DNA from: Gemmatimonadota bacterium
GTDB lineage: Bacteria > Gemmatimonadota > Gemmatimonadetes > Longimicrobiales > Gaopeijiaceae
Length of the DNA: 64,000 nt
Assembly: GCA_015664885.1 (NCBI GenBank)
Contig: DQPL01000009.1
Span: 1-64,000 of the forward strand
Direction of reading: 5' to 3'
The position numbers and the translations under genes are program-made. Under the pieces are notes generated by a model that made no database searches, had not been told where the DNA came from, and was given only the letters and a program-made list of their open reading frames with translations. Positions 9,301-17,586 of the stretch are shown piece after piece. Within the stretch, counting starts at the first letter, position 1. Every line of letters begins with the position of its first letter.

Positions 9301-9958
9301 AGCCCTCGAGCGTCGCGGTGACCATCTGATCGGAGCCCCGTGATATCGTGGTATCCCCAGGCAGCACGCTGATGGAGTAGGGGTTTACCGAGGCGGCGTC
9401 CATGGTCGGGAACAGCAGCGCCGCCAGCCCGTATCGCAAGCTGGATGGGCCCATGAGCGCGAAAGCCAAACCGAACATGGCCACCGCGGTCAGCGTACCT
9501 GCGAATCGGTAGAGCGCGGATTGCTCCACTCGGCGCCCGAACTCGATTTTGCGCACTCGGTCGAGCGCGCTTTGCACCAACTGTTCTCCCAGGGCCGGTG
9601 AGAAGCTGGCGTTATCTGCGTCGAGCGCCGACACCACTGCGTGCTCAAGCGCTGGCTCGTGCTCCTCGAGGTAGAGCGCCACCTGCTCGTCCGTAACCCG
9701 TCTGAGCAACGGTCGCACGATGAACCAGATTGTGGTCAAGGCCAAGGTGCCCCAGGTGAGCACACGCAGCCAGATAACGGCATCGGCGGAAAAGCGCATC
9801 TGTTCCAGGCCGATGGCAGACAGGAAGAGGACGGCGACCGATAGGACCCCTACCCAAGTGAGTCCCCGCAGAAAGATCCGCGTGCGCCAGCGCCACCGAA
9901 CGCTCGAGACCAGCTCGCGTAGCCTGTTGTTCGCCATCCGCCTGTCAGAGTCCTTCAT
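6392..9958 (-). CDS. DUF4175-like large membrane-anchored coiled-coil protein
   Basis: The ATG at 9958 is preceded by AAGGAG at good spacing and gives 1188 residues. Two or three hydrophobic helices lie within residues 25-165, followed by beta-rich extracytoplasmic domains to about 520 and a long Gln/Glu/Arg coiled-coil region (530-960). A Gln-Gly-Glu repeat tract spans about 965-1040, with a C-terminal helical domain after it. This architecture matches DUF4175 proteins, which commonly close MoxR/DUF58/VWA operons. It is the last gene of the nine-gene operon, 42 bases after the BatA-like gene. The role is unknown; a structural envelope scaffold is an inference from topology. Confidence 0.8.
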   Translation of the reverse strand: MKDSDRRMANNRLRELVSSVRWRWRTRIFLRGLTWVGVLSVAVLFLSAIGLEQMRFSADAVIWLRVLTWGTLALTTIWFIVRPLLRRVTDEQVALYLEEHEPALEHAVVSALDADNASFSPALGEQLVQSALDRVRKIEFGRRVEQSALYRFAGTLTAVAMFGLAFALMGPSSLRYGLAALLFPTMDAASVNPYSISVLPGDTTISRGSDQMVTATLEGFDGGDVSVFMRSGSDETFQRLSMLRDPIDGYEVMLLAVDDRTEYFVESAGIRSSTFSIDVADLPHVDRLDLTYYFPRYTGLDPRTREDGGDVAALAGTRVDVRIHPTMATPGGQLLRDGAPVTDLTVEADGTLLASFTVSEPGFYSIVLARDNGEMVPASPEYNIDVLADRAPSIRFSDPGRDITASPIEEVYLEVRADDDYGIGDIRLVYSVNGGEEDTLSIFEGSGASLSEVSTGHTLFLEDSELEVGDLVSYYALVRDNRTRSGGKPVSSDMFFLSVRPFERAYRQAEQGGGGGGGGQQEETALSEMQRQVISATFNLIRQEDSYGASEFSENVVSVSLAQGRLKEQVGTLLQRMENRGLTRTDPGFRDVSAILPKAVEAMSKAEEDLAAQELRAALPDEQTALRFLQQAEETYERYVQQEQNQQGGGGGAGQQAAEDLADLFELELDKLKNQYEIVRRGQQQESDNEVDELIEQLKELARRQEQEAERQRRRAQAQQGSAGGGQAQRDLAEQVEEAARQLQRLARENNDAQLEQNARDLQQAAEQMRQSAAQGGTAGQSQATEAQRRLEDVRRQLEEARADRALRDAENAIERVAELQRQQREVQRDVRGLPATGAERRETIDQLRERKDQMHETVQDLERELDQAAANSRADNPGAARALQEAATQIRESKLKEKLQYSRGTIEQWDPQSAVTLELDIESDLQALRDQLERAAGASSEREVNPLEQALEEARELVRSLEAMDRRLAQGQQQGQEGQQGQEGQQQGQEGQGQQGQEGQQGQEGQQGQGQQGQDGQRGQGQQGQGGQRGGQNSQAGGGGPDGYSSDRRDGSYYSGAVRGDPRPFTDEEIRQLRGEFGQRTDQVRSLQDRLREAEQGSAQDLQAVLEAMARLEREGIYADPAQVAALNEDLLNSLKRLEFGLRREVEGEPEQGAALTGSDEVPDGYRELVEEYYRALARGRPGGGGN
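6860..7060. repeat. Imperfect tandem repeats encoding a Gln-Gly-Glu tract
   Basis: The DNA repeats short CTTGCTGGCC / TTCTTGACC-like units, coding on the minus strand for alternating GQQGQEGQ blocks in the DUF4175-like protein. The units are translated and have no spacers, so this is a coding low-complexity repeat and not a CRISPR array. Length variation by slippage is likely. Confidence 0.8.
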
Positions 9959-10000
9959 GTTCCACTCCTTCTGCATCCCATGCCCAAGCTAGGGGGCGTT

Positions 10001-12124
10001 TCAACTCGTGGCCACGCCAGGTACCCCTGCTTTTCTGGATACCCAATTCGAGAGCAGTGTTTCGCTAACGAACAGAGAGAACGCGGCGAGCAAGACCCAC
10101 CGCCACAGCGACTGCCTACGTTCCTGGTCCACCATGCGCATCTCAGTTGCCTGCGCGAAGTCCGGTCCGTCTTCGGGTCCTACCGTCGCGGTGCCTACCT
10201 GCGCCACCAGTTCCTCTACGTCGATCCTCGCCAGGTTCGACTCCTCGAGCTCGACGTTCACGGCGATCACGAAGGGTCGGTCCGGATCCGATCCGGGAGG
10301 TCGCACCACATAGAAGCCGTGCTCCTCGAGCAGCAGGTAGCGGGGCCCGTCTCCGGCGGGAAGTCGCACGGACTGCCCAGAAGGCGTCAGCGCCACCTGA
10401 TCGAGTCCATCCACCAGACCCGCCGCCTTCGCAGAGACCAGCCCGGCGGTTTGCAGAGCCTCGGGGTCGGCGAGGTTTACGACCTGCCCGACGGTGAACC
10501 ACGGCAAAGCCTCTGTGCGTCCGCCCACGTACTCGGAGATCCGGTGCACGAACGGCAAGTAGACCGGCTGAAGCGCCAGATCATTCCAGAAATTATCCAA
10601 GGTCGAAGTCCAGACCAGCACGGTTCCTCGCCCGTACCGCAACTCGGCCAACGCGACCGAGCCGTCGTCGAAGCGAGCCAGCACGGTGGCGGAATCCGCG
10701 GGCGTGAAGTCACGGGCCCGGAAAAAGCGTGCTCCAGTGAAGTCGCCGCTGCGCGGGCCCGCGAAGGGCTCGAAGACCGGGTGTCCGTACTCGAGGAACC
10801 CGAGCCGTCCACCGCGACTCTGGAGACGGTCCTGAACCTGCCCGATGGTACCGGGCAACATGTCCGCAGCGGAGTTTGGCCAGCCGGAAGCTTGGCCGAG
10901 CACGAGCAGGAGACCACCGCCCGCGTCGACGAAACGGCGTAAACGCTCCGCCGAAGCGCCATCGACGTTCGCGTCGTTGATGATGACGCCATCCGTGCCA
11001 ACGAGGTCCTGCGCCCGCACCACACTGCTTCGACGGAAGTTGACGTCGAAGGGGCGACGCTCGGAAATCGCCAACGCACGTTGCAGGTAGAGGCTGGCAT
11101 CGCGCGCGGCGGCGCCACCTTCGACGACGAGCATCGCGAGCGCGGTTCCCGGCGAGACGACGAAGTAGTGCGCATTGTCGGCTGACAGGTCATCGCTGGG
11201 TACGCGCACTGCGCCACGGGTGTGAGGCTGAGAGAGCGTGAACGGCTGGAACGCTACGGTTGCGGATCCGTTCGGCGGGATCGTGACCGGGCGTGACTGG
11301 AGTTCTTGCCCGTCGATTTCAAGAGACACCATCACCTCTTTGGCCTGTTCTCCGCCGCGGCGCGTTAGTCGCGCGGTCGGCGTCACTCTCTCGCGGCCGG
11401 AAACCGCTTCACGCGCGAGAGCGACATCGGCGACCTGGATGTTGTCTGAAGTCTCGTCACCGAGCTGGACCGCCGTGACCTTGGAGCCTGCAGGCAGTTG
11501 GATGCCTTCGTCGCCGGTCCATGCGTTACGCTGGAAGTCGGTGAGCAAGAAGACTTCACCGCTGGGCAGCTCGGACTCCTCCAGGATTGTCTGTGAGACC
11601 TTCAGGGCCGGACCGAACCGCGTAGCTGAGGAGCTGATCTGGACGGTGTCGAGGGCTCGCGTGAGCTGCGAGCGATCCGCGGTCGAGCGCGTGACGACGC
11701 GGGCACCTTGCCCGAACATCACCAGGCTGGCGCGATCCAGAGGGCCGAGCTCGTTGAAGATCCTGCGAGCTTCGTCGAGCGCGCGGTCGAACTGGTCCGC
11801 GATCTCCATGCTGTACGATTGGTCGATCAGGACGACGACCTCCTGCGGGCCGGATGCCGCTCCCACACCTGATGTGTCTCGCTCGAAGAATGGACGCGCG
11901 AACGCAACAGCCACCAGCGCGAGCGCGGCCGCACGCAGCGATAGCAGGAGCCAATAGTGAATCCGCCTTCTGCGCTGCTCCTGATACGGGATGCGCTCGA
12001 GGAACATGAGCGACGGGAAGTGCACCACGTTGCGCCGCTGGCGGCGCGTGAGGTGCAAGACGATGGGAACAACGACGCCTGCCAACCCGAGCAGAAACAG
12101 CGGGACGAGAAGCGCCAAACTCAT
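10001..12124 (-). CDS. BatA-like VWA-domain membrane protein
   Basis: This 707-residue protein starts with the BatA N-terminal helix (MSLALLVPLFLLGLAGVVVPIVLH) and HFPSLMFLERIP. A second helix lies near residue 60-75 and a VWA domain has the MIDAS motif DQSYSM near residue 99. A glutamine-amidotransferase-like region (GGGLLLVLG) and a C-terminal helix complete it. BatA-type proteins act with MoxR ATPases in the cell envelope. The start overlaps the DUF58 stop by four bases (ATGA), indicating translational coupling. Confidence 0.88.
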   Translation of the reverse strand: MSLALLVPLFLLGLAGVVVPIVLHLTRRQRRNVVHFPSLMFLERIPYQEQRRRRIHYWLLLSLRAAALALVAVAFARPFFERDTSGVGAASGPQEVVVLIDQSYSMEIADQFDRALDEARRIFNELGPLDRASLVMFGQGARVVTRSTADRSQLTRALDTVQISSSATRFGPALKVSQTILEESELPSGEVFLLTDFQRNAWTGDEGIQLPAGSKVTAVQLGDETSDNIQVADVALAREAVSGRERVTPTARLTRRGGEQAKEVMVSLEIDGQELQSRPVTIPPNGSATVAFQPFTLSQPHTRGAVRVPSDDLSADNAHYFVVSPGTALAMLVVEGGAAARDASLYLQRALAISERRPFDVNFRRSSVVRAQDLVGTDGVIINDANVDGASAERLRRFVDAGGGLLLVLGQASGWPNSAADMLPGTIGQVQDRLQSRGGRLGFLEYGHPVFEPFAGPRSGDFTGARFFRARDFTPADSATVLARFDDGSVALAELRYGRGTVLVWTSTLDNFWNDLALQPVYLPFVHRISEYVGGRTEALPWFTVGQVVNLADPEALQTAGLVSAKAAGLVDGLDQVALTPSGQSVRLPAGDGPRYLLLEEHGFYVVRPPGSDPDRPFVIAVNVELEESNLARIDVEELVAQVGTATVGPEDGPDFAQATEMRMVDQERRQSLWRWVLLAAFSLFVSETLLSNWVSRKAGVPGVATS

Positions 12125-13047
12125 CGTTTCCGACTCGAGTGTTCGCGGGCCAGCAGGTACTGGAAGAGTGCCAGGTCGAGCGGCTTCGAAGTGTCGAGCA
12201 ACGTGTAGTCGATGCGGTTGTCGGTGAAGCGACGTTCGAGCTCCGCGAGATGATTCTTCACCAGCCGGATGTAGTCGTCCTTCAGTCGGTTCGGAATCAC
12301 CGGGATCTGTTCTCCGGTCTCGAGGTCCTCGAAACCCGATGGCTGATCGAAGGGGAAGCCCAGCTCGGCGGGGTCCATGACGTGAAAGACGATCACGTCG
12401 TGGCCGCGGCCCCGCAGCGGCGCGATCGCTGCCAATACAGTATCCGGATCTTCATAGAAATCCGAGATCACGACTACGATGCCCTTTCGCCCCAGCAGCT
12501 CCGCCATCTGCATCGCGGGCTCTTTGAGGCTTCCGGCGCGTCCGGCCTCGGCCTGGTCGAGCACGTGCAGGATCGTGTCCATCCGCTTCATGGACGGGGG
12601 CACGTACTTTACGATTTCTTGATCGAACGTGACCAAGCCCACTCTGTCGCGCTGCCGATGTGAGAAGAAGGTCAGACAGGCTGCGAGGTACCGCGCGTAG
12701 TCGAGCTTCGTAACTTCGTGACTGCCGTAGCTCATCGACGCGGAGACATCGAGCAACACCATGAAGTTTGTGTTGGTCTCGGCCTCGAAGAGCTTGATGT
12801 AGTGACGGTCTGAGCGCGCGAAGAGCTTCCAGTCGATGAGCCGCACGTCGTCGCCTGGCATGTATTGCCGATGCTCGGCGAAGTCGGTGCTGAAGCCGAG
12901 GTAGGGCGAGCGATGCAGCCCGGTCAGGAAGCCGTCGACCACCGTTCTGGAGAGCAACTCGAGGTTGCTGATGCGGGCGAGCACTGCGGGGTCGAGGAAC
13001 TGGGTCCCGCCTCTGGCAGAGGCCTGAGCTCGCGCGCGCGCCATCAT
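12121..13047 (-). CDS. DUF58 protein (MoxR partner)
   Basis: A 308-residue soluble protein. Residues 50-75 carry the DUF58 signature region (GDDVRLIDWKLFARSD), followed by a VWA-like fold with the MIDAS-type motif DVSASM near residue 98. DUF58 proteins are encoded beside MoxR ATPases in most bacteria and are thought to be the adaptor or client of the ATPase. The start lies nine bases after the MoxR stop, and the stop overlaps the BatA-like start. The assignment to the family is strong; the substrate is unknown. Confidence 0.92.
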   Translation of the reverse strand: MMARARAQASARGGTQFLDPAVLARISNLELLSRTVVDGFLTGLHRSPYLGFSTDFAEHRQYMPGDDVRLIDWKLFARSDRHYIKLFEAETNTNFMVLLDVSASMSYGSHEVTKLDYARYLAACLTFFSHRQRDRVGLVTFDQEIVKYVPPSMKRMDTILHVLDQAEAGRAGSLKEPAMQMAELLGRKGIVVVISDFYEDPDTVLAAIAPLRGRGHDVIVFHVMDPAELGFPFDQPSGFEDLETGEQIPVIPNRLKDDYIRLVKNHLAELERRFTDNRIDYTLLDTSKPLDLALFQYLLAREHSSRKR

Positions 13048-13056
13048 GAACGCCTC

Positions 13057-14097
13057 CTACATCCCCGACGCAGGGACCGGCACCGCCTCGAGCAACATAT
13101 CAACCAACTGGCTAGCAGTTTTTCCTTCTGATTCCGCGTGGAAGTTCGTGAGCACGCGGTGGCGCATCACGGGCTGCGCGAGGGCACGGATATCTTCGAA
13201 CGAGACGTGGTAGCGGCCCTGCGTGATCGCGCGAGCCTTCGAGCCCAGCACGAGGTACTGCGCCGCCCGGACTGAGGCACCGTACGCGATCCACTTGTTC
13301 ACGAAGTCGAGCGCGTCGCCGTTGGCGCTGGGGCGGCTCGCGCGCGTGAGCGCCACTGCGTATTTGAGCACAGACTCCGAAACCGGCACGCGCCGCACCA
13401 GCTCCTGGAACGCGACGAGGTCGGCACCCGTGATTGCGTGGCTGAACTCCGGGTCGAGAATGCCGGTCGTCGTGCGCACGACCTCCATCTCGTCGTCCTC
13501 GTTCATGTGATCGATGATGATCTGGAACATGAACCGGTCGAGCTGTGCCTCTGGCAGTGAGTATGTGCCCTCGAGCTCGATGGGGTTCTGGGTGGCGAAG
13601 ACGTAGAATGGCTCCTCGAGCGTGTACGTGCGGCCCTGAACCGTGACCCGGTGTTCCTGCATCGCTTCGAGAAGCGCGGACTGTGTCTTCGGGGGAGTCC
13701 GGTTGATCTCGTCGGCGAGCAGGATGTTCGTGAACACCGGCCCTTCCGAGAAGACCATCTCACGGCGTCCCGTCTCCGAATCTTCCTGGATGATGTCGGT
13801 GCCGGTGATGTCTGAGGGCATCAGGTCCGGCGTGAACTGGATGCGCGAGAACTTGAGATCGACGACCTGCGCGATCGTGTGGATCAGGAGTGTTTTGGCC
13901 AATCCGGGCACGCCCACGATCAGGCTGTTGCCACCGACGAAGAGCGTGAGTAAGACCTCCTCGATCACGTCCCCCTGACCGATGATCAGCTTGCGGAGCT
14001 CGCTCAGGATCTGCTCACGGCCGTTCTTCATTTTGTCCGCGAGTGCCACGTCGTCTGGGCTGTCGAGCACAACCGTACCGATCACGTCATCCACCAA
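13057..14097 (-). CDS. MoxR-family AAA+ ATPase
   Basis: This 346-residue protein has Walker A GVPGLAKT near residue 61, Walker B LLADEINR near 123, the MoxR-typical PPKTQSALLEAMQE segment, and sensor 1 ATQNP. The C-terminal lid contains ALTRASRP. MoxR ATPases are chaperone-like and act with VWA proteins to mature or insert metal or cofactor-dependent complexes. Here the partner genes (DUF58 and BatA-like) follow directly. The preceding gap of 79 bases is the widest in the operon and could hold an internal promoter, though none is clear. Confidence 0.95.
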   Translation of the reverse strand: MVDDVIGTVVLDSPDDVALADKMKNGREQILSELRKLIIGQGDVIEEVLLTLFVGGNSLIVGVPGLAKTLLIHTIAQVVDLKFSRIQFTPDLMPSDITGTDIIQEDSETGRREMVFSEGPVFTNILLADEINRTPPKTQSALLEAMQEHRVTVQGRTYTLEEPFYVFATQNPIELEGTYSLPEAQLDRFMFQIIIDHMNEDDEMEVVRTTTGILDPEFSHAITGADLVAFQELVRRVPVSESVLKYAVALTRASRPSANGDALDFVNKWIAYGASVRAAQYLVLGSKARAITQGRYHVSFEDIRALAQPVMRHRVLTNFHAESEGKTASQLVDMLLEAVPVPASGM

Positions 14098-14176
14098 GGT
14101 GTTCTCCGGGTCTGGGGGCGTTGAGGGCCAGCATTAGTCGTTCAGTAAAGCCTTCTGCGCAATGCTTGTGCCGGAT

Positions 14177-14980
14177 CTAGTGCGTATGCGCGTACACGAC
14201 ATAGTTGACACCGAGCTTGTACGCCTCGTTAGCCAGGTCGATGGGGAAGTATCCCATGTCGCTGTACTCCCAGTACTCCGCGATGTCGTTGTTGAAATTG
14301 AACATGACCAGCATGCGCTTCTCAGGATCGTTGTCCTCGAAGATCCCGTAGTACTGAGCGTCTCGCGGTCCATAAGGGGGAATCACGGCTAGCGGATCGA
14401 CACGGAAGAACGAGTCGAAGATGTCGTGGTCATGATCGAGGGTAACGAGCGCGAGCCCTGGCAGCGCTCGCTCCATGTGAGCGGCGAAGTTCCTTAACTC
14501 GAACCCTCGCTCGTCGCGAGTGTCGTCCACGATCAGGAATCCGCCCTTCAAGAGGTACTCACCGAGCGCCCGTACCTCGTCGTCGCTCGGGTTCCAGTAG
14601 CCCACCTCCACGATGTACGCGATGGGATACTTGAGTAGCTCCGGGTCGTCGAACGTCAGGACGTTCGAACCCTCCGCCTGCGTTCCCAGGTAGGTCGTTT
14701 CCTTGAGGATCTGCAGGAAATTGTACTCGGCACGGGGATAGTCGTGTGACCACGTTCCGCCGCGCCGGCCGCGTCGAAACCCCCCGAAGCCGCCGGCGTC
14801 GTACCGTATACGCACGAAGTGGTACTTGCTGTCGAACGGTGCGTTGATGTCGGCGTACGACTGCGCTGCTGCAGCCGCGGCACCCTCTCTCGGCGCCGAC
14901 GGGGACTCCCCGATGCCTACACCCCACGCTGTAGCGGTGCCGACAAGCAGCAGCGCAATCAGGATCTTGCCGCCGCTCAT
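14177..14980 (-). CDS. DUF4159 domain protein, secreted (paralogue 1)
   Basis: The 267-residue protein starts with a hydrophobic export signal (ILIALLLVGTATAWGVG) and contains the DUF4159 core: FVRIRYD, a Gly/Arg-rich linker, SHDYPRAEYNFLQIL, a GGFLIVDD segment, and a terminal NYVVYAHTH. DUF4159 domains have a class I glutamine amidotransferase-like fold of unknown activity and recur in MoxR/VWA operons. Its start overlaps the TPR-gluzincin stop by four bases. A second DUF4159 gene opens the operon, and the two share the same layout with low identity. Confidence 0.85.
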   Translation of the reverse strand: MSGGKILIALLLVGTATAWGVGIGESPSAPREGAAAAAAQSYADINAPFDSKYHFVRIRYDAGGFGGFRRGRRGGTWSHDYPRAEYNFLQILKETTYLGTQAEGSNVLTFDDPELLKYPIAYIVEVGYWNPSDDEVRALGEYLLKGGFLIVDDTRDERGFELRNFAAHMERALPGLALVTLDHDHDIFDSFFRVDPLAVIPPYGPRDAQYYGIFEDNDPEKRMLVMFNFNNDIAEYWEYSDMGYFPIDLANEAYKLGVNYVVYAHTH

Positions 14981-17586
14981 CGACCCGCCCGGATCTCGAG
15001 CAGTAGTTCAAGAGCTTCTTCGTAGTTGGGCGCAAGGTCGAGCGCTTGCAAGATCGCGCGGCGCGCGCTCATGCGGTCGCCCGCGTCCTGGTGAGCCACC
15101 GCGAGCAGGTAGAGCGCTTCCGCCATGTCTGTGGGGTTGAGAGCAACGACTGCTGAGCGCTCGCGCACGGCTCCTTCGAAGAAACTCACTTGGCTGTGCA
15201 ATTCGGCGAGGCGCAGGTGCAGGTCGATGTCGTAGGGCCAGATGAGCACCGCCTTGTAGAGCGAGCGAGCCGCCTGCTCGGGGCGACCGAGCTGCTCGAG
15301 CAGGTCGGCTTGCATCACGAAGGCGGCGTAGTTGGACTCGGAAAAGTCGGTTAGACGCTCCAGCGCGGCGGCGGCGCGCTCCAGGTCGCCTTCCGCCCGG
15401 TGGATCTGCGCCAAATACCAATAGGGGCTGTCCGCTCCGCCATACTCGGGAAAAATGCGTAGTGCCGCGTCGAGGTGAGGCTTGGCGTCGTCGAACCGTT
15501 GCTCACGGATCAGCGCAGCGCCCAACCGAAGCCTCCCGACCAGGTCCCCGGGATTGCCCAGCACGAAGTTCTCCAGATCGCTCGTGTTCGCTGTCGCGCC
15601 CGGCGGGTCACCGACTTCGACGAGTCCCCGCAGCGGCCCGCTGAAGCGCGTCTTCAAGTAGTCGTCGAACTCGTCATCGAACTCCTCGAGTGGCTTGTCC
15701 AGGACGGACTCGAAGAGGTCCACCGTGGTCTCCCCGCGGCGGTACCCTTCGAGCATGTTGCGAATGGCGTCGAAGCCGTACCGCTCCTCGATGACTTGGA
15801 AGACGAGCGACGCCTGGTAGTAGGAGAAGATCACCTGTTGCGGATAGTCGGGCCGCATGAAACCGTCGTCCAGATCGCTCACCTTCTTGAGGTCGCCGTC
15901 CCGGAGCGCTCGCAGAAACGGGATGTCCGGCTGGTGACCCCATCCGGGGCGCGCCTTGCGCTGCTCGTGCACTGCGAGGCCTTCGGAGAACCAACGCGGC
16001 ACACGGTGGTCGGTCATACCCAAGTGGAACGTGTGCGCGAGCTCGTGCCAGAAGACCGACGCCCAGTTGTAGTCGCCGAGCTCGCGCGCGCCGGGAGAGT
16101 CCATGACGAGCACGCTTCCGAAGCTGACACCGAGCGCGCCGAGCCCCGGCTCACCGAGAGTACGTACCGAGAAGTCCGCGTGACTCGGGAAGAGCTCAGC
16201 CCGAACTGGTAACGGCGGTTCGACTCCGTACCGGCGGGAGAGGCTGTCGTAGGCCTCTTCCGCGATAGGGGCCAGGTAGGTCGCGAGTAAGTCCGACTCG
16301 GTGCCGTGCAGGAAGAGCTCGAAGTGCTCCGTCGAGATCGACTCGAAGCGCTCGAAGGTGTCCAGCAGGTCGAGGGTATTCTTGAACCACGGATTGTAGG
16401 GGTCGCCTTCGAAGGCGCGTTCGAGGTGGGCGTTTCCCACTTCGATGTTGCCCAGGCGCAGCTCGTTCAAGCCGAGCAGACCCCACGCCTCCCAGGAGGC
16501 CGAGTCGAGCTCGATCGCAGCCTTGGCGCGTGTGACCGCCTGTGCGTATCGGCGGGTGCGAACAGACAGCTCGGCGAGCGTCGCGTCGAGCGCCGCATAC
16601 CGCGGGTTGATGGTTAGTGCGCGTGAGCGAACCTCGCGAAAGTCAGCGTCATCCCCAGCGAGCATGTGCGAACCCGCGAGCGCAGTCAGCGCCACTAGCG
16701 CGTTGGGGTTCACGCCGAGCGCCTTCTCAGCCTCAGCGCGCGCCTCCGCATGCCCTTCGCGAGTCAGGTGCTGGGCGGCGAGCAGGGCCCTGGCCTCCGC
16801 ATGGTTCGGGTTCACCTCCAGCAGCCGATTCAGCACGTTACTCGCCCCCGGGGCGTTGTCGAATTCGAGCGCTTCCGCGAGCCCGAGTAGCGCAGCAGGA
16901 TGACGGGGGTTTAGAGCGAGGACCTTATTGAACTCCGTCTGAGCCGATTGGCTGTCGTATTTCGAGAGGAATAGTGCTCCAACCCGCACGAGTGGCTCGG
17001 CCCATCCCGGATCGACGCCGGACGCCTCGTCGTAGGCCTTGAGCGCGTCGTGGAAGAGCACCGGAGTCGTGCGCCCGAGGTAGCTCATCGCGCGCCCTAC
17101 CGCGACGAGCTCCGCGGCACGCAGTCTACCGTCTGCCGCGTTGTACACGTCGATGAAGCGGTCGAAGCGTCTCATCGCCTCGTCGAGTTCGCCGCGATTG
17201 AAGAGAAGCTCCGCGAGGTTGGCTTCCGCGGTCAGCGCGTCCGGCGCATTGCCATCGATCGCTCGCCGAAACGCCGCATCGGCTTCGTCGAGCTTCCCGC
17301 TGAGTACGAGAACCTCGCCCAGCGAGTTGGCGATGCCCACCGGTTCCGGAGCCTCGAGCGCAACGCTTCGCGCATCGTCGTATTCACCGGTGGTCGCGAG
17401 CACCTCGATCAGGCCCCGGCGTGCGCTGAGCGACGACGGGTCGTCCCTGAGCGCGCGTCTGAAGCTGCGTTCGGCGTCCTCGTAATTGCCGCTACGCAGG
17501 TCCTCGTCGGCCTCGGTGACGGTCTGGCCGTCCACCGGCAAGGCCCATAGGAACAATAGGACCCATAGCGATCCTACGGGTCTCAC
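14977..17586 (-). CDS. Secreted TPR protein with gluzincin (MA-clan) peptidase domain
   Basis: The 869-residue protein opens with an export signal (VGSLWVLLFLWALPVDG). TPR repeats fill residues 25-420. A metallopeptidase domain has WHELAHTFH near residue 512 (HExxH) and SEGLAVHE near 535, supplying the third zinc ligand Glu. A further block of TPR repeats runs to the C-terminus. All zinc-site residues are present, so activity is plausible. The start and stop overlap the neighbouring genes by four bases each. The substrate is unknown; location in a MoxR/VWA operon suggests proteolysis or assembly control in the periplasm. Confidence 0.88.
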   Translation of the reverse strand: MRPVGSLWVLLFLWALPVDGQTVTEADEDLRSGNYEDAERSFRRALRDDPSSLSARRGLIEVLATTGEYDDARSVALEAPEPVGIANSLGEVLVLSGKLDEADAAFRRAIDGNAPDALTAEANLAELLFNRGELDEAMRRFDRFIDVYNAADGRLRAAELVAVGRAMSYLGRTTPVLFHDALKAYDEASGVDPGWAEPLVRVGALFLSKYDSQSAQTEFNKVLALNPRHPAALLGLAEALEFDNAPGASNVLNRLLEVNPNHAEARALLAAQHLTREGHAEARAEAEKALGVNPNALVALTALAGSHMLAGDDADFREVRSRALTINPRYAALDATLAELSVRTRRYAQAVTRAKAAIELDSASWEAWGLLGLNELRLGNIEVGNAHLERAFEGDPYNPWFKNTLDLLDTFERFESISTEHFELFLHGTESDLLATYLAPIAEEAYDSLSRRYGVEPPLPVRAELFPSHADFSVRTLGEPGLGALGVSFGSVLVMDSPGARELGDYNWASVFWHELAHTFHLGMTDHRVPRWFSEGLAVHEQRKARPGWGHQPDIPFLRALRDGDLKKVSDLDDGFMRPDYPQQVIFSYYQASLVFQVIEERYGFDAIRNMLEGYRRGETTVDLFESVLDKPLEEFDDEFDDYLKTRFSGPLRGLVEVGDPPGATANTSDLENFVLGNPGDLVGRLRLGAALIREQRFDDAKPHLDAALRIFPEYGGADSPYWYLAQIHRAEGDLERAAAALERLTDFSESNYAAFVMQADLLEQLGRPEQAARSLYKAVLIWPYDIDLHLRLAELHSQVSFFEGAVRERSAVVALNPTDMAEALYLLAVAHQDAGDRMSARRAILQALDLAPNYEEALELLLEIRAGR

